DNA of 24,638 nucleotides from Paraktedonobacter sp964250225 (lineage in GTDB: Bacteria > Chloroflexota > Ktedonobacteria > Ktedonobacterales > Ktedonobacteraceae), in NCBI GenBank assembly GCA_964250225.1, contig CAXUEY010000092.1, positions 1-24,638 of the forward strand, written 5' to 3'. The notes below the pieces were generated by a model. That model saw only the letters and a list, made by a program, of their open reading frames with translations, had not been told where the DNA came from and did no database searches. The position numbers and the translations under genes are program-made. Shown piece after piece: positions 9,023-17,039 of this stretch. The first letter of the stretch is position 1, and each line of letters begins with the position of its first letter.

Positions 9023-10246
9023 ATGGCCCACGAAACTGCTGGCCGCCCACTGACACACCTGCCCTGGGCCGGCAAACAGGTACGCATTGAGGAGGTGGAT
9101 TCAACCCTGTCCTCTCTCTGGAAAATGTCCGCCGATAATCTGCGCACTGGCGCGAACTTACAGGTACGCACCAGTGTGCTCAATCTCGTGATCTGCACGC
9201 CCGATATCGCGTCAGCGCACTACGCCAGCAAACTGCTGCGCAGCCTCTCCAGCACGCATCTGGCACGCGCAACCATCGTGATCCTGGACGCCAGCCCGGA
9301 GGCGCCGGATGTCCTGGAGAGTTGGGTGACGTTGCGTTGTTTCTCAATGATCTCTGATCTCATGCGCCACTGCTTCGAGCAAACAACGCTGCTCACCTCC
9401 GGTCAGGCCAGCAGAACGTTGCGCACCACGCTGCCAGGCGTGTTGAAAGCGCACCTGCCCGCGTATTTATGGTGGATTGGCGATACGACGGGCGCGGACG
9501 ATACGATCTTCCATCACGTGGCCGAACTGTGCGAACGCGTTGTCGTGGATTCCGCGACCTTTCTGCGGCCAGAACAGGATATTCACGCTCTGGCCAGCTA
9601 CTACAACCAAACCCCTCAGGTCGCGCTCAGTGATCTCAACTGGGGGCGCCTGACTTCCTGGCGTCAATTGGTGGCGCAATTCTTCGACGTGCCTGAGTAC
9701 CTGCCATTTCTGAGCGGGGTGGAGCGTATCGAAATTGAACACGCCGCCGCGCCACTGGCCGAACCACACTCTGGCGATAATAGCGAGGAGTTCTTGCCGA
9801 ATCCCACTGCCGCGCTCCTGCTGGCTGGCTGGCTGAAAACCAGCCTCAATCTGGCCCTGGCGCCTGATAGCTCACAAAATCTGCATGAGACACACAGCGG
9901 CACGTATCAGTGGCAGCTCAAAGTGCCTGCCAGCGGAACTTCAGCGGTGATGCGGATTCAGCCGCATATCCAGTCCAATTTGCAAGCTGGCTCGCTCTGT
10001 CTGGTGCGCCTGACCTGCACCACCGAGAATACACGCGCGATCTTTACGATCAAACGCGACGCGGGTACCGACTATGTACTGACCTCCGTCGAGGCCTTTC
10101 AGGAGACACCTCCCAGGCGCACAGTGAATCTCCCGGTCAGGCATGATGAAAGCGAACTCGTGCGCAACGAGCTGGAGATTATGGGACACGATCAGTTGTT
10201 TGAGCAGGCCTTGCAAGAGGTGAAGATGCTCGTGCCGCAAGAGTAG
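9023..10246 (+). CDS. opcA: Glucose-6-phosphate dehydrogenase assembly protein OpcA
   Basis: OpcA is known from cyanobacteria and actinobacteria as a protein needed for assembly or full activity of glucose-6-phosphate dehydrogenase. This 407-residue protein shows the family features: an early 'VRTSVLNLVI' strand near residue 50, a Rossmann-like 'LRSLSSTHLARATIVILD' region near 75-95, and HLPAYLWWIGDT near 145. A more divergent C-terminal half includes SDLNWGRLTSWRQLVAQFF. The open frame extends further upstream, but ATG 9023 is chosen because GAGGAG at 9011-9016 fits and the upstream part lies inside zwf. Its position directly after zwf agrees with the assignment. Confidence 0.88.
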   Translation: MAHETAGRPLTHLPWAGKQVRIEEVDSTLSSLWKMSADNLRTGANLQVRTSVLNLVICTPDIASAHYASKLLRSLSSTHLARATIVILDASPEAPDVLESWVTLRCFSMISDLMRHCFEQTTLLTSGQASRTLRTTLPGVLKAHLPAYLWWIGDTTGADDTIFHHVAELCERVVVDSATFLRPEQDIHALASYYNQTPQVALSDLNWGRLTSWRQLVAQFFDVPEYLPFLSGVERIEIEHAAAPLAEPHSGDNSEEFLPNPTAALLLAGWLKTSLNLALAPDSSQNLHETHSGTYQWQLKVPASGTSAVMRIQPHIQSNLQAGSLCLVRLTCTTENTRAIFTIKRDAGTDYVLTSVEAFQETPPRRTVNLPVRHDESELVRNELEIMGHDQLFEQALQEVKMLVPQE

Positions 10247-10325
10247 CGACGGGCGAAGCAACTTGTTACGTGGATGGTGAGGTTACATAGCGTTCCTAAT
10301 GTGAGAGAAGTGGAGAAGAAATACC

Positions 10326-11069
10326 ATGCATATTGCCATTTATCCAGATTTAGACACCATCAGTCAGGAAGCCGCAAAATACGTGACGCGCGTGGCGCAA
10401 GAATCGATTGCCGCGCGCGGTCTGTTTAGTTTTGGACTCTCCGGCGGCTCAACGCCCGGCAAGCTCTACAGCCTGCTGGCCAGCGAGCCGTATCGCAGCC
10501 AGATCAACTGGGATGTGGTTCACCTCTTCTGGAGCGACGAACGCTGCGTGCCGCCCGACGACCCGCAGAGCAACTACCACCTGGCTCAGCAGACCATCCT
10601 GAGCAAGCTCAATTTACGCCCGGAACAAATTCACCGTATGCCCGCCGAGCAGGCTGACCGCGACCAGGCCGCGGCCGACTATGCCGAGGAGATCAGGCGC
10701 GTGCTGGGCGGCAACGGCGTGCCCGCCTTCGACCTCGTGCAGTTGGGAATGGGACCGGAGGGGCACACCGCCTCGCTCTTCCCACATCAGCCCTCACTGC
10801 GCGAGCAGACACGGCTGGTCATGCCCGTCTCGGTACCCAAACCGCCGCCTGACCGCCTGACCTTCACGCCGCCGCTCCTGCACGTGGCCCGCAACCTGCT
10901 CTATCTGGTGACTGGCGCGGACAAAGCCGAGGCGTTGCGGGCAGTGATGAGCCGTTCTTATCAACCTGAGGAGTATCCAGCGCAGCTCATCACCAAACAG
11001 GCACAGGGCGAAGTTGTCTGGATGGTCGATCCCGCGATTGCACAAGATCTCAGAATTCAGCAAATGTAA
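10326..11069 (+). CDS. pgl: 6-phosphogluconolactonase
   Basis: It hydrolyses 6-phosphogluconolactone between the Zwf and Gnd steps. The 247-residue protein has the NagB-like fold motifs FGLSGGSTPGKLY at residues 37-49, HLFWSDERCVPPDDPQSNY at 66-84, and GMGPEGHTASLFP at 141-153. The last motif holds catalytic H147. The residue two places before this histidine is Glu145, where the family usually has Asp, a conservative change. The gene follows opcA by 79 bases. The ATG has a purine-rich GTGGAGAAG sequence just upstream. rpe begins 13 bases after the stop. Confidence 0.95.
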   Translation: MHIAIYPDLDTISQEAAKYVTRVAQESIAARGLFSFGLSGGSTPGKLYSLLASEPYRSQINWDVVHLFWSDERCVPPDDPQSNYHLAQQTILSKLNLRPEQIHRMPAEQADRDQAAADYAEEIRRVLGGNGVPAFDLVQLGMGPEGHTASLFPHQPSLREQTRLVMPVSVPKPPPDRLTFTPPLLHVARNLLYLVTGADKAEALRAVMSRSYQPEEYPAQLITKQAQGEVVWMVDPAIAQDLRIQQM

Positions 11070-11082
11070 GAAGGATGTGCTC

Positions 11083-11736
11083 ATGATTGGTTTTGTTCCC
11101 TCTATCCTCTCAGCGGACTTCACGCGGCTGGGCGAACAAGTACGCGCCGCCGAAGCAGCCGGGGCGCAGCGCATCCAGGTCGATGTCATGGATGGCCATT
11201 TTGTGCCCAACATCACCATGGGTCCAATGGTCCTGGAGGCCGTGCGCCGCTGCACCAGACTGCCGTTGGAGGCCCATTTGATGATCTCCAACCCCCAGCA
11301 GTATATCGAAGCGTTTGCCAAAGCCGGCGCCGACGTGATTATCGTGCATCACGAGGTCTGCCCGCACCTGCATAGCGTGCTCAAGCAGATTAAAGACTGC
11401 GGCAAACAGACGGGGGTCGCGCTCAACCCTTCCACGCCGGTCTTCATGCTCGATGACATGCTGCCTTTTATCAACCTGGTGCTGATTATGACCATCAATC
11501 CCGGCTTTGGTGGCCAGGAACTTATCCCCGAAACGCTGTCCAAGATCAGCAAAGCGCGCCAGATGATCACCGCGCGCGGCCTGCAATGCGACATCGAAGT
11601 CGATGGCGGCATCCATGAAAAGACAGTTCCGCTGGTCGTAAAAGCCGGGGCCAACCTGCTTGTAGCTGGATCAGCGGTATATAACGAGCACGAGAGCGTT
11701 GAGCAGGCACTGACACGATTGCGTAACGCGGTATAA
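11083..11736 (+). CDS. rpe: Ribulose-phosphate 3-epimerase
   Basis: It interconverts ribulose 5-phosphate and xylulose 5-phosphate, linking the oxidative and non-oxidative branches. The 217-residue TIM barrel shows PSILSADF (6-13), VDVMDGHFVPN (33-43), LEAHLMI (62-68), TINPGFGGQ (137-145) and VDGGI (173-177). Metal-site residues D34, H65 and D174 are in place. The residue that is normally the first metal-ligand histidine (H-x-D-V-M-D) is Gln32. ATG 11083 is chosen because AAGAAGGAT precedes it by about eight bases and family homology starts there; an upstream in-frame start at 11014 lies inside pgl. It is the last gene of the block. Confidence 0.95.
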   Translation: MIGFVPSILSADFTRLGEQVRAAEAAGAQRIQVDVMDGHFVPNITMGPMVLEAVRRCTRLPLEAHLMISNPQQYIEAFAKAGADVIIVHHEVCPHLHSVLKQIKDCGKQTGVALNPSTPVFMLDDMLPFINLVLIMTINPGFGGQELIPETLSKISKARQMITARGLQCDIEVDGGIHEKTVPLVVKAGANLLVAGSAVYNEHESVEQALTRLRNAV

Positions 11737-11758
11737 AAGAAGTTTTACAAGAGGATGC

Positions 11759-11803
11759 GTCAGATGGGGTGCTATTGGTGCTACCGATAGCACCCCATCT
11801 GAC
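11759..11803 (+). repeat. Perfect 17-bp inverted repeat after rpe
   Basis: GTCAGATGGGGTGCTAT (11759-11775) pairs exactly with ATAGCACCCCATCTGAC (11787-11803). The 11-base loop has GGT/ACC that can extend the structure. It starts 22 bases after the rpe stop and is followed only by ATTTT, not a long T-tract. Its placement at the end of the pentose phosphate block suggests termination or 3'-end protection. Confidence 0.8.
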
Positions 11804-11821
11804 ATTTTCCCAAAGAATAAA

Positions 11822-11851
11822 TTGACACCATCGCCCTCTTGCCTGTACAAT
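11822..11851 (+). promoter_or_regulatory. Consensus promoter of the queuosine salvage gene
   Basis: TTGACA (11822-11827) is a perfect -35. TACAAT (11846-11851) is a -10 one base from consensus, at 18-base spacing. Transcription would start near 11858. This rules out the in-frame ATG at 11853 and favours ATG 11898. Confidence 0.8.
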
Positions 11852-11897
11852 CATGCCAGCAGCACCCGTCTACCACGATAGTTCTGGAGAATCGTCC

Positions 11898-12944
11898 ATG
11901 CCACCATTTGCACAGCCGCATCACTCGCCGCCGGAGAAACACTTTGAACTGGCACAACCCGACACACTGGGGGTGCTTACCAGCACCAGGGAAGTTGTGC
12001 TACGCGCCAGGTCGGTACAGATTGATAACGCGCGGATTGCACATCTAGCCAGCCAGCTCACCAGCGGGACGCAACTCGTGGAGATACCCGCGTGGCCCGA
12101 ACACTATCACTTTTTTGACGGGAGCGAGCGCACGGTGAACTGGATGTTGCTGCTCGACGCGCTGAACTTCTGCTTCTGGGGCGAGAAGGATCAAGCGCGC
12201 TGGCACATCTCCTACCAGGGCGAGATGTTGAACGGTTACTGGGCAGAGGCTGCCTCTTTGCGCCGGGCAGTAGAGGAGTGTCGACCATTATGGGAGGCAG
12301 AGTATCTTAGTAATATAGACCCGCAGGAGTTGGCGACGATCTTTCGCGGCCCTGACGCCAATACGCCAGGCATTCCCCTGTTTGAAGAGCGCCTGCATGC
12401 AGCCCGCGAGGTAGGACAGGTCTTGCTGGCACGTTTTGCGGGACAATTTTCCCATCTGGTTGAACAGGCGGGACAAAGTGCGGTACAGTTAGTCAAAGCG
12501 CTGGCCGAGCACTTTGCGTCATTTCGCGACGTAGCAAGCTATCAGAACCAGGAAGTGCTCTTTCTCAAACGCGCCCAGATCTGCGTGGCGGACCTGCATA
12601 GTGCATTCAGCGGCCAGTCCTGGGGAACGTTTACAGATCTGGAGCACCTGACGATTTTCGCGGACTATAAACTGCCGCAGGTGTTGCGCCACTTCGGGGT
12701 ATTGCACTACGCGCCAGTCCTGGCCAGCGCAGTGGATCAGCAACAATTGCTCGCTCCAGGCAGCACGGAAGAAATCGAGATCCGCGCCGCCACGATCTGG
12801 GCCAGCGAATTGCTACGCCGCGCGCTGACCAGTCGCGTGGAACACCCGCTCACTGCGATGGAGATCGATCAACTGCTCTGGCATCTGGGGCAGGACGCAA
12901 CCCAGATGCAACCCTATCACCGGGTACGCACGATCTATTATTAA
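11898..12944 (+). CDS. Queuosine 5'-phosphate nucleosidase / queuosine salvage protein (DUF2419, Qng1-like)
   Basis: Members of this family cleave queuosine 5'-monophosphate to release the base queuine, so that the modified base of tRNA anticodons can be reused. The 348-residue protein carries the family landmarks: LLDALNFCFWGE near residues 85-96, IPLFEERL near 160, the active-site segment FADYKLPQVLRHFG with Asp256, and the C-terminal end YHRVRTIYY. Start 11898 has TGGAGA at 11885-11890, seven bases upstream, and fits the promoter at 11822-11851; a start at 11853 would precede the transcript. It stands alone after a hairpin, and murE follows 122 bases later without an obvious link. The family is best known from eukaryotes but occurs in some bacteria, including Chloroflexota. 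No tgt, queG or transporter gene is nearby. Confidence 0.85.
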   Translation: MPPFAQPHHSPPEKHFELAQPDTLGVLTSTREVVLRARSVQIDNARIAHLASQLTSGTQLVEIPAWPEHYHFFDGSERTVNWMLLLDALNFCFWGEKDQARWHISYQGEMLNGYWAEAASLRRAVEECRPLWEAEYLSNIDPQELATIFRGPDANTPGIPLFEERLHAAREVGQVLLARFAGQFSHLVEQAGQSAVQLVKALAEHFASFRDVASYQNQEVLFLKRAQICVADLHSAFSGQSWGTFTDLEHLTIFADYKLPQVLRHFGVLHYAPVLASAVDQQQLLAPGSTEEIEIRAATIWASELLRRALTSRVEHPLTAMEIDQLLWHLGQDATQMQPYHRVRTIYY

Positions 12945-13066
12945 GCAAGCAGAGCGCGCAGACGAGCGGGGTGGCCCTCGTGCCCGCCCTGGGGTCGTAT
13001 GCCGATGGGATTAATGTTTCCCGCCAGCGTATACATAAGTGGATAACTATTTCAGCAGGATGAACA

Positions 13067-14590
13067 ATGCATTTAGATAGATTACTGGCGAGCCTCGCAC
13101 AGCCGCCGCTGACCATGTACACGGGCGACGGGGCCGATCACGAGCTGGCCACCACCGAGATCACCTCGCTGGCGTATGATTCACGCCAGGTTCAGCCCGG
13201 CGGCCTGTTTCTCGCGGTTCCCGGCGAGCACACAGACGGGCGGCGTTTTGTCGTGGACGCGGCTCAACGCGGCGCTCTGGCAGCGCTGGGACCACACTAT
13301 GAAGGCGAGCCGCTGCCGCTGCCCTATATCGAGGTGGCCGATATGCGTGCAGCCCTGGCTGACCTGGCCTGTGCTTTCTATGGCTATCCAGCGCAGCACC
13401 TCTGCACCATTGGTGTGACCGGCACCGATGGCAAAACAACCACCAGCAATCTGATCAGCACAATTCTGGACCACGCGGGTAAACGCAATGGCCTGCTCAC
13501 TACCGCAAATTTCAAACTCAACGGTCAGGAGTGGGAGAATACGACGCGCCAGAGCACCCTGGAGGCGCTGGAGATCCAGCAATTTCTGCGCCGCCTGCTC
13601 GATGAGCGCGCGACCCACGCGGTACTCGAATCGACCTCGCACGGTCTGGAGTTGCAACGTGTGCGCGGCTGCGCCTTCGACATCGGTGTGGTGACCAATA
13701 TCACTCATGAGCACCTGGATTTTCACAAAACCATTGAGAACTATCGGCGTGCCAAAGCTCGTCTCTTTGAAATGCTCGATCCCACACGTGATAAAGGACT
13801 GGGAGTCGCGCCTCGCGCGATTCTCAACCAGGATGACATCTCGTATGAGGTGCTGAAGCCCTATTGTCGGGTGCCCATCCTGAGCTATGGCATTGAGGCG
13901 CCCGCGATGGTTCGCGCGGTAGATCTCCAATTGGACGCGGAGCAGACGCGTTTCCTCGCGATCCTACCGGATGGCGAGATCGAGATCGTCACGCGTCTGG
14001 TAGGCCGTTTTAATGTCAGCAACTGCCTGGCAGCTATCGCCACAGCGTATAGCCTGGGCATCGTGCCGGAGATGATCGCCGAGACGCTGGCCAAAGTACA
14101 GGGCGTGAGCGGACGTATGGAACGCATCGACGAAGGACAGCCTTTCACGGTCATGGTGGACTATGCGCACACACCCGATAGCCTGGAAAAAGTCCTGCGC
14201 ATCCTGCGCCCCCTCACCAGTGGCAAACTGATGGCAGTCTTTGGCTCTGCTGGTGAACGCGATAAACAAAAACGTCCTATTATGGGTCGTATTGCTGGCC
14301 AACTGACGGACTTCTTCGTTATAACTGATGAAGACCCTCGTGAAGAAGACCGTTTCGCCATTCTGCGAGAGATTGCTGAGGGCGCCAGAACGCTAGGAAA
14401 ACGCGAGGGCGAGGATTTTCTGTGTGTCGCGGACCGTCGCGAGGCCATCGCAGCCGCGTTCACACGGGCAGGTGCAGGCGACACCGTGTTGTTAGCCGGT
14501 AAAGGCCATGAACAGAGTATCATTGTTGGCACGACCAAATTACCCTGGGATGATCGCCGGGTGGCACGCGAACAATTACGGCAAATTTGA
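13067..14590 (+). CDS. murE: UDP-N-acetylmuramoyl-L-alanyl-D-glutamate ligase, MurE family
   Basis: MurE adds the third, diamino amino acid to the peptidoglycan stem peptide in the cytoplasm using ATP. The N-terminal domain has the DSRQVQPGGLFLA motif. The ATP loop GVTGTDGKTTT is at residues 116-126, the central domain has ESTSHGLELQRV and NITHEHLDFHKT, and the C-terminal domain contains VDYAHTPDSLEKVL and GKGHEQ. The length of 507 is normal. The loop that reads the third residue, DNPR in diaminopimelate-adding enzymes, is EDPR here (422-425, in TDEDPREED). The added amino acid is therefore uncertain. ATG 13067 has CAGGA six bases upstream. mraY follows after 124 bases with its own promoter. 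The 12945-13066 gap shows no clear promoter or hairpin. Confidence 0.92.
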   Translation: MHLDRLLASLAQPPLTMYTGDGADHELATTEITSLAYDSRQVQPGGLFLAVPGEHTDGRRFVVDAAQRGALAALGPHYEGEPLPLPYIEVADMRAALADLACAFYGYPAQHLCTIGVTGTDGKTTTSNLISTILDHAGKRNGLLTTANFKLNGQEWENTTRQSTLEALEIQQFLRRLLDERATHAVLESTSHGLELQRVRGCAFDIGVVTNITHEHLDFHKTIENYRRAKARLFEMLDPTRDKGLGVAPRAILNQDDISYEVLKPYCRVPILSYGIEAPAMVRAVDLQLDAEQTRFLAILPDGEIEIVTRLVGRFNVSNCLAAIATAYSLGIVPEMIAETLAKVQGVSGRMERIDEGQPFTVMVDYAHTPDSLEKVLRILRPLTSGKLMAVFGSAGERDKQKRPIMGRIAGQLTDFFVITDEDPREEDRFAILREIAEGARTLGKREGEDFLCVADRREAIAAAFTRAGAGDTVLLAGKGHEQSIIVGTTKLPWDDRRVAREQLRQI

Positions 14591-14666
14591 GTGCTGAATG
14601 ACACGCGAACAGTTATAATAAAATGAAACGTCGTCTATACCGTTTGAAGCGGCGCGAGTAGTGTTG

Positions 14667-14694
14667 TTGGCACACCGCATTCGCGCACTATAAT
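14667..14694 (+). promoter_or_regulatory. Sigma-70 type promoter of mraY
   Basis: TTGGCA (14667-14672) and TATAAT (14689-14694) are spaced by 16 bases. Transcription would begin near 14701, only about 14 bases before ATG 14715, so the leader is very short and holds just the GGGAG ribosome site. A second TATAAT at 14614-14619 has no good -35. Confidence 0.65.
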
Positions 14695-14714
14695 GTATGC
14701 CTTTGGGAGTTGCT

Positions 14715-16658
14715 ATGGAGTTTTTCGGGTTAACAGAGCCTATCTGGTTGTTTGTGTTATTTGTCGCGTGCGCGCTTGCCAGCCTTCTCTTGTGTCTGGT
14801 CGCGAAGGTTTTCTTCCCCAAGTTTCGCAGCGGCGAATTTAAACCCGGACCCCATCGCTCCGATATGCCCGCGCTTCCGGCCAGCGGACGCGAGATCAAG
14901 ACGATAGAGCTGCCCCTGGTCGGCGGTCCCGCCCTGACTCTAGCGATTGTTGGCATAGGGATCGCGGCTGGCTACGTGTTCAACTTCTCCACAGATCAAT
15001 GGCACCTGCTGCTGATCGGGTTGGGCGCGACCGCTGGCTATATGCTGGTGGGTCTGTTCGATGACTGGCACAAAGTCTACAGCAACGAAGGTCTCTCTGA
15101 ACGCGGCAAGCTGACTGGCGTCTTCCTGGTTTCTATCGCTGCCGCGGCCTGTTACTTTTTTTTCTATCCCAGTGGCAGCCATCCCTATTCGCCCTACACG
15201 GACATTCTCGACTCGATCTTTCACCGTTTTCCCTATACCTGGCTGATTGTCCTGATGCTGGTCACCGGAATTATCGGCAGCGTGACCTCGCTCTCAGTTG
15301 ACTTCAGCGACGGCCTCGATGGGCTGGCCGGTGGCCTGGTCTTTAGTGCGGCCCTGGCCTTTGGTATTATCGTCTCGTTGATTGTCTCGATACCAGGAAA
15401 TGAGCACCCCGAACGGTTGGTGCTCGAAGTGCTCTCGTTGCTGACTGCGGCTGGCGTGCTGGGCTTTTTGTTCTGGAACTGGCCCTCGTCCTGGGCTGCG
15501 CGCCGTGGCAGTGCGAAACGGCGCGCGAAGATTTATATGGGCGATAGTGGCGCGCTGGCCCTGGGCGGCATCCTGGCCATGATCGCCATCTTCGCGCGTC
15601 AGGAGTTTCTGCTACTGATGATCGGCTGCGCGTTTGTGCTCGAAGGTCTCTCGGCCTTCTCCTCGCGGGCGATCACGCGCTTTTATCGGCATAATCTCAC
15701 GCTGCTGCGCTTCGCCAGCACCAAAGAGCGCGCTCCTCACACCGAATTCCCGCTGCCCTTTCTCGCGACTCCCCTGCACCACCACTTTGATCTGCTGGGC
15801 TGGGATCGCCGCCGCCTGGTCTACGGCGCCTGGGCGCTGGGCGCCTGCTTCGCCACGCTGGGTGTGCTGGTCGTGATCTGGCCGGAGACCTGGCAGCGCT
15901 ACCTGGCCCGTACCCTGGTGCTGGTGCTGGCATGGCTGGTCTGGTCGAGCGGTGGCTGGACGCGCCGCTACTTTGTGGGCAAACATCCCGCCGAACGCAC
16001 GCGCCGCCGCCGCCTGGCCCTCTTCTACGGCTTCCCCTACCGCCTGATGGGGATGCGCCTCTATCACCTGGTCGAAATTATCGAGGCCAATGAAGATGTC
16101 ATTGAGACACCCGCCGAGGAGCTGGCCCTCTGGCAGCGCATGAATATTTTTGACGCGCGCGCTATGCTCGGCCTCTACTGCTATCGCGCTGGCTACTACC
16201 CGGCGGCCCTGGCCCAGTGGACACGCATCCCCGTCGGCAATCGCACTCTGCGCCCCGATATCACGCGTTTGCTCGATGAGTTGGATTCTCGTCTGGCGCT
16301 GGAGAAACAGGAGACGCAGCCCATGCGCCTCGAACATATTACTAAGCAGCCACCGATCCTGACTGGCAACCTGGGACCAGCAGATCTGCCCAACCCACAC
16401 GATCCGGTCAGCACAGAGACTATGCTCGAAGTTGAAGAAGCGCTCGACGAGTGGATCGCGCCCCATACGGCTGCGCTGGAAGGCCAGAAGGAGCAGCCCA
16501 GCGTCGTCACCCAGGTTGAAGAGATGCTCAATGCGCGCACTCCCAGCGCTGAAAGCATGCCAGACGCCGAAACAGCAGGCGAGGAGCTGGTCTCGCCACC
16601 CAATCGTCCCTCCTGGCTCACTCGCAAGCGTCGCTCGTCTTCTGAGAAGGAGCAGTAA
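14715..16658 (+). CDS. mraY: Phospho-N-acetylmuramoyl-pentapeptide transferase MraY with long C-terminal extension
   Basis: MraY is the membrane enzyme that transfers phospho-MurNAc-pentapeptide to undecaprenyl phosphate, making lipid I. The catalytic aspartates D116-D117 (GLFDDW), the segment FSDGLDGLAGG (197-207), YMGDSGALALGG (274-285) and the MraY-specific PLHHHF motif (H355-H357) are all present among about ten hydrophobic helices. The usual length is 320-360 residues; this protein has 647. After two last helices (about 373-419) comes an Arg-rich linker, a helical region around 430-530 with a TPR-like CYRAGYYPAALAQW, and an acidic, Pro/Glu-rich tail ending in a basic patch. ATG 14715 is chosen over 14697 because GGGAG and the promoter position fit it. 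It follows murE, consistent with its role. Confidence 0.9.
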   Translation: MEFFGLTEPIWLFVLFVACALASLLLCLVAKVFFPKFRSGEFKPGPHRSDMPALPASGREIKTIELPLVGGPALTLAIVGIGIAAGYVFNFSTDQWHLLLIGLGATAGYMLVGLFDDWHKVYSNEGLSERGKLTGVFLVSIAAAACYFFFYPSGSHPYSPYTDILDSIFHRFPYTWLIVLMLVTGIIGSVTSLSVDFSDGLDGLAGGLVFSAALAFGIIVSLIVSIPGNEHPERLVLEVLSLLTAAGVLGFLFWNWPSSWAARRGSAKRRAKIYMGDSGALALGGILAMIAIFARQEFLLLMIGCAFVLEGLSAFSSRAITRFYRHNLTLLRFASTKERAPHTEFPLPFLATPLHHHFDLLGWDRRRLVYGAWALGACFATLGVLVVIWPETWQRYLARTLVLVLAWLVWSSGGWTRRYFVGKHPAERTRRRRLALFYGFPYRLMGMRLYHLVEIIEANEDVIETPAEELALWQRMNIFDARAMLGLYCYRAGYYPAALAQWTRIPVGNRTLRPDITRLLDELDSRLALEKQETQPMRLEHITKQPPILTGNLGPADLPNPHDPVSTETMLEVEEALDEWIAPHTAALEGQKEQPSVVTQVEEMLNARTPSAESMPDAETAGEELVSPPNRPSWLTRKRRSSSEKEQ

Positions 16659-16935
16659 GCCAGGCCATATCCCAGGTAGGTTCTTGCTGTCTTTGCAGGA
16701 TTAAGAACGATTCCCGCTACATTTACATTTCTGCGACCTTCTCATCTTCATCAAAGTGCAGCAGATAGTGTTCAACATCGGCTACATCTTGGCGCGATAC
16801 AGATACGCACCAATAATTCCTGCAAACGTATCCCTTATTATTATATGGTTGGCGATGGCTTTTCTCTGGCGTTTTGGTGCGTACAAAACGCCGGTGGCGC
16901 CAGGAGAACAGGAAGGAAAATGCTAACTGGCTAAC
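16659..16935. other. Intergenic stretch between mraY and the thiolase operon, with an inverted repeat
   Basis: I see no supported gene here. GGCGTTTTG (16868-16876) and CAAAACGCC (16884-16892) form a perfect 9-bp hairpin with a seven-base loop. The flanking TTCTCTGGCG (from 16862) and CGCCAGGAGAA can pair around it with one bulge, so two nested or alternative structures are possible. A 100-codon minus-strand frame spans 16723-17025, but it has no ribosome site or recognisable domain and crosses the promoter at 16936-16964. Confidence 0.4.
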
Positions 16936-16964
16936 TTGTGCTCTCCCATTCCATCGCGTACAAT
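16936..16964 (+). promoter_or_regulatory. Promoter of the thiolase / acyl-CoA dehydrogenase operon
   Basis: TTGTGC (16936-16941) and TACAAT (16959-16964) are separated by 17 bases. The transcript would start near 16971, leaving about 70 bases before the thiolase ATG at 17040. Confidence 0.55.
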
Positions 16965-17039
16965 TACTGGTACACACAATTGTTCTCCCATTCGCCACTA
17001 TTTGAATTGAACCACAAGCAAACAAGGAGCAAAGCTACC

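Noticed and set aside
16723..17025. Minus-strand ORF of 100 codons between mraY and the thiolase, briefly considered as a transposase remnant
   Set aside because: No recognisable transposase motif, no ribosome site, and it crosses the thiolase promoter region.
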